A program made the translations under genes and the position numbers. From Eublepharis macularius (taxonomy: Eukaryota > Chordata > Lepidosauria > Squamata > Eublepharidae), in assembly GCF_028583425.1 (NCBI RefSeq), contig NC_072801.1, forward strand, positions 59,597,766 through 59,661,765: 64,000 bases of DNA, given 5' to 3'. Below, one piece after another: positions 22,284 to 31,931 of this stretch. Under the pieces are notes generated by a model, which ran no database searches, was not told the origin of the DNA, and saw only the letters and a list, made by a program, of their open reading frames with translations. Position 1 is the stretch's first letter, and each line of letters opens with the position of its first letter.

Positions 22284-22418
22284 TTTGATATTAAAAGGCC
22301 TGTTCACAACATCCACCCATTAAGCTGGACAATGCAACGGAAATAGTCCCAGAGAGTTCTGCCTACAGTCATCTAGCTTAAGGGGGAGGGTGTTGTCATC
22401 AGGCCTTTTAATATCAAA
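22284..22418. repeat. Palindromic MITE with TGATATTAAAAGGCC ends
   Basis: TTTGATATTAAAAGGCCTG on the left pairs with CAGGCCTTTTAATATCAAA on the right, and the inner AGCTTAA blocks also pair. The same insertion is present at 53070-53200 in the C-D interval, so it predates that duplication. Confidence 0.75.
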
Positions 22419-23114
22419 ACAGCCTCTGATTCCCCTTCCTGGAGAGCCAGGAAGTGCAGGATGAAGCTGACGTTGGTTCCCAGTTACTAATTCACACTTC
22501 CTAGTTCCTTATTGGCAGACCAGTTCCCAGTTCCTAATTCACAGTTTCAAGTTCCTTATGGCAGAGCCAGTTCCTAGTTTCTTATTTGCAGAGCAAAACA
22601 CAAATATTGGGGGAAGTTGAAAAGCTCTGTACCCTGAAATAAAGACTGTAGGAGCACATATAATACACTTCTGTATTCAGCGGACACTCCCCTCTAAGTG
22701 GACGTATACTGGGTCCTCCTACAAAGCCCACATCTTGAGTTAACAGCTTCAAAGTAGGGTAAGAGATACAAGCCCTCTGCACCCCCAAACAATCTTGCAT
22801 GGCCCAACATCACACAGTCTTGCACTCAGTAGACTGCCTCCTACAACCAGACAGCTGCTGATGCCCATCCAAACATTGGTTCTGGAGCTAAGACCTCCTG
22901 TTTGGGCTGCCTCCCAGAAGCTGGTGTTGGGAACCGCCTTGATGTTGTAGTTTTGATCACTAGTATGAGTTTTCTTTCTGCAATTACCTGCTTCGGGTTA
23001 ACTTCTAGAAAGGTGTCAGGGGCTGTAAACTTTGACCAAATGGCACAGAACCCCTCATCTGAACCTGCTTTGATCCAGAGATCAGGAGGAGTGGCAAACA
23101 CCCAAGAAGATAAG

Positions 23115-23935
23115 AGTTAAAAATCAACAAGATCTGAATACTCTGGAGAAGTGGGCAGTTGTGAACAGGATGCAATTCAACATAGATAAGTGCACAGTAT
23201 TACATCTGGGCCACAAAAATGTGAAGCACAAATTGCGGATGAGGAATACGCTTCGGGGTAGTAGTGTATGCGAAAGAGATCTTGGGGTAAAAGTGGACTG
23301 TAAACTAAATATGAGCAGTCGGTGTGATGTGGTGGCAAAAAAAGGTACTCTGTCTTGCGTTGTATCAAAAGTGCCATTGCATCGAAATCGCAGGAGGTCA
23401 TAATTCCTCTCTATACTGCCTTGGTCAGGCTGCACCTGGAGTACTGTGTGCAGTTCTGGAGGCCTCCCTTCAAAAAGGATGTGGACAAAATCGAGAGGGT
23501 GCAGAAGAAAGCGAAGAGAATGATCAGGGGTCTGGATCAGGGGTCCCTACGAGGAAAGGCTTTTGGAATGTTTAGTTTGGAGAAGAGGAGATTGAGGGGG
23601 GACATGATTGCTCTCTAAACATTTGAAAGGCTGTCATTTGGAGGAGGGCAGGGAGCTTTTCCAGTTGGCAGCAGAGGATAAGACTTGAAACAACGGGCTT
23701 AAATTACATGCAGAAAGGTACCAGCTGGATATTAGGAAAAACCTTTTCATGGTCAGAGTAGTTCAAAGGTGAAATTAGCTGCCTAGGGAGGTGGTGAGCT
23801 CCCCTTCATTTTCAAGAAGAGGTTGGATGAATATTTATCAGGGATGCTTTAGGCTCATGCTGCATTGGGCAGGGGGTTGGACTAGAAGGTCTGTATGGCC
23901 CCTTCCAATTCTGTGATTCTGTGAATTCACGTCAG
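23115..23935 (+). mobile_element. CR1 LINE 3' fragment (end of ORF2 plus 3' UTR)
   Basis: Frame-shifted translations give MQFNIDKCTVLHLGH, then LRGSSVCERDLGVKVD, then IPLYTALVRLHLEYCVQFW and VDKIERVQKKAKRMI. These are the conserved C-terminal stretches of CR1/Jockey-type reverse transcriptase. The 3' end GTATGGCCCCTTCCAATTCT, then GTGATTCTGTGA, is typical of CR1. It is 5'-truncated and inactive, and sits between the arms of the foldback element. Confidence 0.85.
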
Positions 23936-23974
23936 TGGGGAAATTGTTGTTTTTGGCTGTGAAAAGTGCCTAGT

Positions 23975-24250
23975 CTATTGCTGTGTTTATTTATGTATCG
24001 CCTCCCTGCCTTTACTGCCATGTCCTTTACATTTGTAGCCCCCTGTCCTCAGTTGGTATATCATGCCTTAGACAGTTTTTGCCACTCTGTGCAGCTTTTA
24101 TTTACATTGTTTCTCAGTCTCTGTAACCTTAGGCCTATTGCATTATTTACTGAAGGACTTTGCTGTATGATTGCATTGTTTTACATATTTTGTAATCTGC
24201 CTTGAGTCTCAGGGAGAAAGGTGGGCTATAAATGTAGCAAGCAAACAAAC
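23975..24250 (+). mobile_element. SINE/LINE-tail repeat
   Basis: It ends TGCCTTGAGTCTCAGGGAGA and GGTGGGCTATAAATG. This is the same tail as the minus-strand repeat at 6805-7146 and is followed by an A-rich run. Confidence 0.6.
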
Positions 24251-24293
24251 TTATTAGCTGTCCCCTGACAAATTGAGTGACTGTACTGAGTAA

Positions 24294-24470
24294 GGTTGCC
24301 AGCAGGCCTGAAAATAAAATGTCCTGTCCCTGAAACAGAGGTTTAACGGGATGTTATTTGCTAGGTAATACTATGAAAAACTTTAACTGCCCATTTCCAC
24401 ATATTAGTCCTCTGTTAAAGGGACAGGACAGTTTTTTCTCCAGGCCTGATGGCAACCCAAGCACTGAGCA
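24294..24470. repeat. MITE-like repeat with GGTTGCCA ends
   Basis: GGTTGCCAGCAGGCCTGAAA on the left pairs with CCAGGCCTGATGGCAACCC on the right; TTAACAGAGG-type blocks also pair inside. Related, more decayed units lie at about 7586-7775, 36245-36400 and 52885-53030. Confidence 0.65.
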
Positions 24471-24809
24471 AGTTTGAGCAGGGGTTTGTCACATATCTTC
24501 TTTGAACTTACTCATTTTAAACCATTGTCACTTAACAATTAGAACAGAACTTGAAGGGTACCAATCAAAACTGTAAAACAAGGCTGAAATGGTACAATTG
24601 TCAGCAGTTTAAAAAGCACTGCACATCATTCTCCTTTGGGCGTTGGAGCCTGGTGAAGCCCAGTTAGGGGGAGAGGAGGGAAATCAGCAAGGTATAATGA
24701 ATGTTACAGAGTCCACCCTTCAAAGCAGCCATTTGTTCCAGGGGGAATTATCTCTGTTGTGTGGTGATCAGTGGTACTTGTGGGAGACCTGCAGCCCCTC
24801 CCTGGAGGT

Positions 24810-24905
24810 TGGAAAGCCTGCAAGAGTGTATATCTGGCCCAAAGTCACTTGGCAAGCTTCCATGGCTCAGTGAGGATTTGAACCTGGATGCCCCAGATCC
24901 TACAA
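24810..24905 (-). mobile_element. SINE fragment
   Basis: GGCCCAAAGTCACTTGGCAA and GAGGATTTGAACCTGGATGC are the reverse complement of the box-B-containing SINE also seen at 11183-11372. Confidence 0.55.
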
Positions 24906-26740
24906 CAAGACATATACTGGAAGTGATTGAAAGACTGGTTCTGGAGAGAGGCAGTCTCACACAAGCCTGTTTTGGGAAGAGAGGTGACTTTGGAGGGGAG
25001 GAGAATGATGTATGGTGCTTTGGATCACCATTGTTGAGAAAGGTGGGGTGTAATAGAAATAAATAATGTTTTGTTTTAAGCAACTGTACATGTAAGAAAA
25101 ATCCTGTTCATACTTTTTTTATTCCTCTGAGAGCCCAAAGAAAATAAAAGTAAGAATGAAAGTCACCTTTGTCTGATTTCTGGCGTCTAGATGTTAAAAG
25201 TGGTGTGCTGGTAATTAACAGCCCCAAACAGCCATTTTCCCACCAACATGTTTGGATGGGCACCAGCACCTGTCTGGCTGTAGGGGGCAGTCTAGTGAGC
25301 GGAGGGTTGTGTGATGTGGGGCCATGCAAGATTGTTTGGGGGTGCAGAGGGCTTGTATCTCTTACCCTACTTTGAAGCTGTTAACTCAAGACGTGGGCTT
25401 TTTAGGACCCAGTATATGCCCACTTAGAGGGGAGAGTCCACTGAATATGGAGGTGTATTATATGTGCTCCTACAGTCTTTATTTTGGGGTACAGAACTTT
25501 TCAACTTCCCCCAATATTTGTGTTTAGCTCTGCAAATAAGAAACTAGGAACTGACTCTGCCATAAGGAACTTGGAACTGTGAATTAGGAAGTGTGAACTG
25601 GTCTGCCAATAAGGAACTAGGAACTGAGAATTAGGAACCAACTTCAGCTTCATAAGAGCTGGGCAAGTGGAATGTCATTTTCTAAACTTGAGATGTAACT
25701 GCAAGTGCTTCTGTTGTAGCTGCAGGAAAATGAAACCAGGAGAGCCTATGAGCCAGCTCTACAAGACAGATGTGAGGAGGGGCTACTCGGCTCAATGCTT
25801 CTCCCACCAGTACTGTTAAGGTGGTCTTTAAGGATCAAGAAGATGTGGATTTTTTTGTCATTTGAGAAGGCTTGCACTGAGAAATTCGCCAAAATGGACT
25901 TTTTATGGGTGCTGAGACCTCAAGTGAGTGAGAGATTGCTCGAGCTGCTATCAGAGGAAGATCTTGCTCAACTTGGCAACTACGACCAGTTCAGAAACAA
26001 AGCTAGGGTGTGTTTTTGGCTATCCTGTGAGCTGTGTAGGAAAATGGTCCAGTAGATGAAACAAGACCAAGGAGTAGCTTGCGGATACTTTTATGCAAGA
26101 GGCCTCTTCAAGAGGGGCTAGTGGGAAAACACTACCAGAATCTGCAATCTGTTGTCAACATGTAGGCAGTGTCCCATTTAATTAGGGAATTTAGCTTTAA
26201 AAAGTATAAGTAAGAGGAATAACAGGGTTTCTCCACCTATGTTTATGGGTAGTATTCTCAAACTCTCAAGTAAACCAGGCAAATATCCAACCAGAAAGAT
26301 TTTTTTATTGAAGAGAAATAAAAGGAAGAACCTAAAGAAATCACATAAAGCACACATATAAGGCTAACTAAGGAAATCAGGGAGGAAAGGGGAGGAAAGT
26401 GTAACCTGTTTTGTTCAAGGAACAACATCATATAAATAGATATATCTAATTTGAGAACTGGGAGAGTTCATGTCTATAACACTATGATCCCACCTTGTGA
26501 CACTTATATTTATAAAAAATAACAATGAACAAACTTGGAAAAGAAAGCATCTTATTTGGAACAATATAATAATAGAGCATATGCAACAATCATGTAACAA
26601 AACGGGCCTGTTTTGCTCAAGCAGACCCAGGTCTCAGTCTTTCTGACATCTACTAGACAGTTCCTAGAAATGCAGCAACTTGTAGCTGTGCTCTGCGTAG
26701 GGACGCCTTCTGTTCTTCACAGGAGTCTACAACATTAACA

Positions 26741-27020
26741 GAGAGTTCATGAAAGGAGTGTTTCTGAGGAGAGAGTGCTTCTCCCTGCAGTTTCAGGCCC
26801 TCCAGTCTCTCAAGGAAAATTTATACATGTAACATTCATTTCAAATAGTCCTAACAATAATCAAAATACAACTAACAGCCAATTAATATAAACACAATCC
26901 TCCCAGTAATAAGTAAAGAAATTCTCATACCTACAACACTGAGAGTTCATGAAAGGAGTGTTTCTGAGGACAGAGTGCTTCTCCCTGCAGTTTCAGGCCC
27001 TCCAGTCTCTCAAGGAAAAT
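26741..27020. repeat. 80-bp direct repeat with 200-bp spacing
   Basis: The segment GAGAGTTCATGAAAGGAGTG to CTCTCAAGGAAAAT occurs at 26741-26820 and again at 26941-27020, with a single visible substitution (GAGGAGAGAG versus GAGGACAGAG). An A/T-rich 120-bp spacer separates the two. Confidence 0.85.
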
Positions 27021-27199
27021 TGTGCCTTTTTTTCCTTATAAGGACTACCCCAACTCTTTATCGCCCTCTAGTGGACAAGGGTTACAAAAGCAGTTAAGAA
27101 GGGCAATAATTTCCAGTCATGAAGACAGCAGCAAAATGACCAGTGTTTCAGGAAGAAAAGAAGCCCAAATGGATTTAGGGGTGTATGGCAGGTCGACAC

Positions 27200-27947
27200 T
27201 AGACATGGGCATGAATGGAATAAAACCCCAAACACCCTGTTCATCGTTCGTTGCCATCCACGAACAACAAACAATGAACATGGATGAACATGAACTGTTC
27301 CCGGATATGTTTGTTGTTTGTGGGGGCCAGCACCCCCCAACCCCCCACTTAGCCCCCTTCCCCTCAAACTCACTTACCTGGCCCTTTAAAAATCCCTTTA
27401 AAGAATCCCCCCCTGCCGCCTGCCAGCTGATAGTTTAAAGGGCCCTGCCCTGGCAAAAACAGCAGTGTCTGCTGGCAGCTAGTTTGAGGGGTTACAAAAG
27501 TGACCTTCCCAATGTCCAATACCCACCAAATTTGCTGGGGACATAGTCCTCTCTGTCTTCTGAAGACCCTCCCCCCCCCCCAAGTTTCAGAGAGATTGCA
27601 TCCCGGGAAAGGCATGATCCACGAGTCTCCCCATTGGCTGTCATTTTCTTTTCACAGTGGCAAAAACAGGACTCTCTGCTGGAAGTACTTTGAAGGGTTA
27701 AAGCCAGAAGGAAAGCCAGAAGGAGTTCAGACAGAGTTCAGTCCCTCCCTGCCCCCAGTTGCCAAATGGATTGATCGCAGGTGCCAGACTGTCTGGCTTG
27801 ATGAACGGCTGCCAAAGGCAACGAACAAGGCTTGCAACGACAACCTGTTCATTTAGGATGGGGCCTCATGAACAGCTTGTTCAAGAACAGCAGATTAGGC
27901 TGTTCGTGGGTTTTTTCTGTTCGTAATGCTGTTCGTGCCCATGTCTA
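27200..27947. mobile_element. hAT-type non-autonomous element, second member
   Basis: The ends are TAGACATGGGCATGAA and TTCGTGCCCATGTCTA, flanked by GTCGACAC and GTCCACAC (27192-27199 and 27948-27955; seven of eight match). It is 748 bp with no transposase. It sits at the same paralogous position as 54240-54952, while 37840-37870 is the unoccupied version of that site. Confidence 0.8.
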
Positions 27948-28756
27948 GTCCACACACACACATAGAGCACATGGCTGGATAGTCCAGTCATAGTGTGAAA
28001 TGCTCCCTGGGAAAAGCTGACCTTTCTGCCAAGGTGGACAATGGAGATGGGAGAGGCTTCCTAAGGTGGACTATTGGTGTGAAAGGTGCTTAATGACCCT
28101 TTGAGCACTGGATGGGGAAAGCTACCAAGCTTGCTGAAAAGCTTGACTGTTGCTTGATTAGGGGAAGCAAGATTAGGCATTGACAGGCTGAGCTTCATGG
28201 AAGCCTCGTTGTTCTAAATGATCCAGCTCTGGGGTGTGGAGGGGGGCATTGGTCAGCCAGCCACTCTGATTCACCTCCTGATAATTTTCCAGGCTCCTGT
28301 CCACTTGCAATCCATTTTGACGGGGTAGGCAGTGCCTTGTGTTTATGGAATACGAGGAAGGGGGTTTATGATATCCCATCAATAAACTGCTCTCTCACCA
28401 TGAGGTAGGATCTGACTGCTAATAATTTTCCATGCTCCAAGGAAGGAAATATGTCATAGGCATATGATTTCATTGCACTCATATGGAGAGGCAAGCAGGC
28501 TGCAGGTATCAAGGAGGGAGGGAAAAGGGAGAGAGGATGAGAAGGATGAAAAAGGAATAGGAAAAGTGTCATCAAAAATTGTGATGCTTCATAGAAATTG
28601 GGATGCTGAAGGCCCAGAAGCTTTGGCAGAATTGGATTCAGCTCCACCTGGCCCAGACTCTGATACTGTAAGCAGGAGCTGAGCCCTGCAATGTCCCTTC
28701 TCTAATTAGGTTTTAGTTTATCATATGGATGTGCCCAAGGAGAGCAAGATCATAAG

Positions 28757-28847
28757 AGAAAAGATTCCAGTAGCACCTTTAAGACTAACCAACATTACAG
28801 CAGCATACGCTTTCGAGAATCACAGTTCTCTTTGTCAGATGCATGAC
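28757..28847 (-). repeat. Dispersed repeat with hammerhead-like motif, copy 3
   Basis: It contains TCCAGTAGCACCTTTAAGAC, CGCTTTCGAGAATCACAG and TTTGTCAGATGCATGAC. On the minus strand the core reads CTGACAA, then AGAGAA/TTCTC, then GAAA; the CTGANGA box carries one change. Confidence 0.65.
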
Positions 28848-28859
28848 GAAGATCATAAG

Positions 28860-29055
28860 ATCCTTGAAGTTTATTATTATTGTCATCATCCTCATTATAA
28901 TTAATAACAACAACATTTGATTTACATACTGCCCTTCAGCACAACTTAATGCCCATTCAGAGCAGTTTACAAAGTGTGTTTTTATTATCCTCACAACAGT
29001 CACCCTGTGAGGTGGGTGGGGCTCAGAGAGCCCTGAGAGAGCTGTGACTGACCCT
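28860..29055 (-). mobile_element. SINE/LINE-tail repeat in the orphan 3' UTR
   Basis: A/T-rich start, TTTACATACTGCCCTTCAGC, then CCCTGTGAGGTGGGTGGGGC: the reverse complement of the box-B-type SINE tail seen elsewhere in the window. Confidence 0.5.
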
Positions 29056-29922
29056 ACCACACCACTTCCTGTTGATTTTTCTGTTTAATTCCCTTGACCA
29101 TCAGCAGTGCTTGTTCTTATTCCACATCCCATCACCCAATAACGACATGGTTCAATGAGAAGTGGTGCCATAAGTATGTTTTTTGCTGTTTGGTTTTGAT
29201 ACATGTATGTTAATTTCAGGACCTACCCTTCCTAGCAGAGTGGGATTTGGTGCCCTCTCAGCTTCTTTTCCCTTCACCTCCAAGCTCTCTTCCTGGATTT
29301 GTTTGCTTCTCCTCTTTCACCCCGTTTCAGATGTTTTATGCGTAAATTGTACTTGCTTGATGCAGAGGGAACAGCGATTTTGCACATCCTTCAAAATTAG
29401 GGTTTCTGAACAAAACAGTGGTGGAGTTGATGTATATCAAAACATCTATCATTCTCTCCTGCCTGTCCTCCCATGTTGGAAGGTGTAGCAGCGGAAGTTC
29501 TACTTCAGCTTATATTCCTCAAAGAGGGCCCAAAAACTGGATTTTAAAAAGCGTTCACAACAATTAAAACTTCATTTGATGATTTAACAAAGCATATGAC
29601 AGGAGAGGAGATGGCAACTTAACAGCAGAAGGGAAGGATTGGAAAAATCTGTCAAGAATGCTGAGAAAATGCAAGTTCTTTTTCAAAAAAGAGGGAACTC
29701 AAAGTAAAGCAGCCTGCAAAATGCCCATTTTGAAGAGAGGCTCAAATTCAAGATGGCGTTCTGAGCCGTTCGTACTCCTGCTTTCTTCAAGCTGTAATAT
29801 AAGTGCCTGTGCTGAGCTTTGATCTCAAGGTTGTTCATACAGTGATTTTAAATGGAATTTTAGCAGTTTCAGTTCCCTGGTCTATTTTTTTTTTTCTGAC
29901 AGTCAGCTCACGTTATCTCTGA

Positions 29923-30036
29923 GGGCCAAATTACAAGTGACGAATGACGGCAAGTGTATTCCTCCCTGTTCACTTGTCCTCCACTTGCTCTCCACTTGAT
30001 CCACTTGCCGTTCAAGTGTCACTTGTAGCTTGGCCC
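29923..30036. repeat. Hairpin MITE flanked by TGA
   Basis: GGGCCAAATTACAAGTGACG on the left pairs with CACTTGTAGCTTGGCCC on the right, with TGA on both sides (29920-29922 and 30037-30039). It belongs to the same family as 47090-47287, 54966-55083 and 58550-58667. Confidence 0.8.
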
Positions 30037-30517
30037 TGAGAGCCTACAGCTGGGAGTGCTACTGCTTGGTCTATTAACTGAAATTAAAATACTCTCATTG
30101 AGAACTTGGTCTGTCATTAGTGTGTTTTAATTGCTATCAGAAGCTGGAGTTTGTGGGAGTTGTTTTCTCCAAATGTTGGGAACAATAAAAAGAGCCCACT
30201 ACGCAGATGATTTATTTTCCCTCCCGGCAGGCAAACAGACAAAAATGGATGACTTTTTCCTTCCGAGCTCTGCTCCATTGATCTCTGTTTTCCCAACTTC
30301 TAATTGCATCACTCCCCTCGTAAATTTAGAAGAGGACACTAATTGCACAGCTGAGAAGGGAGTTAAATCCTGTCAGCAGTAAACATCAGTAAAAGATGGA
30401 CTTGTTAACAACAGAAGTCCCAATGATATGCTTTTTGACTCTATGCTACTAACAGCGAAAACTGAGTTGGACCTTAGTTTTGAAAGATTGAAAATAACTG
30501 ACAGTAAAATTGATCAA

Positions 30518-31506
30518 GGCCGAATCCACACTCACTCACCATCCACTTATCTTGCGCAGTCATGGCAATCGGGTTCATTCCGCTACCATGCTGTGCATCA
30601 TCACACTCACCCTTCCAGTGCATCTTCATGGCGCAATCATTTCTCCACACGCCACTGAGTAAAGCGTTACAGTGGGCGGTTCTATCCTCTGCCGTCAGAA
30701 TTGATGGTGCACGTCACTTCCCTTTTTTTTTTTAAAAAAAGTCAATTTTCCGGTATACCGATATTCCGACTTTTAAGAAATGGCAATGTACCCTCCCCCT
30801 CATCTTTGATTGGCTCATTTTTTGCTTGTCACAGACCACTTTCTAACAATTGGCTGGTTGATATGGCGGGCAAATTTGAAATCAGATTGTCACATTAAAG
30901 GCATTGTCCGGAAATTCTGCTGCTCAGAGTGGTTTTCTGCTTTTAGTAGTTAACAACATGGATGCTCAGAGTGTGATATTTGTGATGATGGCTCAGATTG
31001 TGGTTGGCATGCTTCGCAGCACAGCCACGCGACACCACGAGATGATGCATTCTGTCTTTTGCACATGGTAGAATCTCCCACCTGCATCCTAAACTTTCAG
31101 GAATATATTTGTTTTCCGCACCTGCCATTTACTGGAGATGATCGTTGTGGGAAATACAGGATTGCTCAGCTTGGCTCCTCGCGCTCTTAAAAATGGCGGA
31201 ACACAGTAGGGAAACGGTCCCCGTGTGATATGCACATGCTCCGGTGATGGTTTCTTTTCCCGCGCAAACCACTGCCCACTACAGTTGGTTTACCGGTATA
31301 CTGACCTTTCTGCACTGCGCAAAAAAAAAAAAAAGGTGAGGAGAAAATGGATTTCCGCCACTATCACGTGGTTTAGAAGGAAGGTGCAATTGTGGCACGG
31401 TGATGGTGGGGAACAAGCGGAATGGGAAAGCGTGTGAATATCTCCATGAACAGTGTACCGCTTGCAAAAAAAGGTGTGGAAACGAAAAGGAAGTGTGGAT
31501 TCGGCC
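30518..31506. mobile_element. Non-autonomous DNA element with GGCCGAATCCACAC ends
   Basis: GGCCGAATCCACACT and AGTGTGGATTCGGCC are perfect inverted ends, flanked by CAA on both sides (30515-30517 and 31507-31509). Subterminal sequences also pair: a T/A tract next to a CGGTATACCG-like block near 30750 and 31300. It is 989 bp without a transposase and is inserted in the composite retroelement. Confidence 0.8.
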
Positions 31507-31931
31507 CAACTTATTCAACTTACCCAGAAGCTGTTGCAGCATACTAAAGTTAAAGCAGACTCTGTCGGGTCTATGACTGAAAAACTGCATCCTCTTCTCC
31601 AAAAAGGGGGTGTTAACAAGGGCAAGGCTTGGCAGACCCAAACTGAGAAGGCACAAACCCTGTTAAAGCTACAGCCCTGCAAAATGTGCTGACTATTTAT
31701 ACCTACAAAGGCAAGATATTACCCTGGAACTCAGTAAGATGGGCCAATCATCATCAAAAAGCCCTTTTACATGAGAACATACTAGTTATTGACTTAATTT
31801 CAGTCAAGCCTCTTCATTTATACAAGGCACAAAAGTTTTTTCTTACTTTTGGTAGCCCCAGAGATCCCAGCTTGTTGCTATGTCAGAAAGAATTTCTATA
31901 TTCCAGAGGGATCTTCCCCATGAGGGTTTTT

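Larger units (their letters stand above)
22461..25653. mobile_element. 3.2-kb foldback element with about 430-bp inverted terminal repeats
   Basis: The left arm (22461 to about 22885) and right arm (about 25235-25653) are inverted copies of each other. They begin ATGAAGCTGACGTTGG and end CCAACTTCAGCTTCAT, and a 60-70-codon frame starting MQDCLGVQRACISYPTLKLL is recognisable in both. The paralogous spacer at about 53240 (GAGGAAGAGCAGGGCAA) lacks the element. AGTGCAGG on the left and AGAGCTGG on the right may be a decayed 8-bp target duplication. The interior holds a CR1 fragment, SINE fragments and a MITE and no transposase. Confidence 0.7.
21434..28590. other. First intergenic segment of the B-C interval
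   Basis: It is paralogous to the spacers downstream of copies A and C (for example 25680-26050 matches 53280-53640, and 27960-28570 matches 8230-8890 and 55090-55560). No gene can be supported. It is expanded by the long-inverted-repeat element (22461-25653) and the hAT-type element (27200-27947). It ends where upstream-of-gene sequence runs into a stray 3' UTR at about 28590. Confidence 0.75.
27950..29143 (+). pseudogene. Scar of a deleted HSD17B14-like gene copy
   Basis: From 27956 to about 28590 the sequence matches the flank normally found 1-2 kb upstream of exon 1 (for example GGAAGGGGGTTTATGATAT at 28357). From about 28600 it matches the 3' UTR normally found after exon 9 (CTCTGATACTGTAAGCAGGA at 28658, as at 1484). 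No exon lies between them, so a whole gene from its upstream region to its 3' UTR is missing. The expected poly(A) signal has decayed to AATAAC (29138-29143). A hammerhead-like repeat (28757-28847) and a SINE tail (28860-29055) have inserted in the remnant. Confidence 0.75.

Noticed and set aside
22582-25527. Small protein starting MQDCLGVQRACISYP encoded twice
   Set aside because: Both frames lie in the inverted arms of one foldback element, with no splice or promoter context. A conserved arm is enough to explain the similarity.
30240-30400. Possible short exon (MDDFFLPSSAPLISV frame)
   Set aside because: It lies inside the composite retroelement, is followed by a stop, and has no neighbouring exon.
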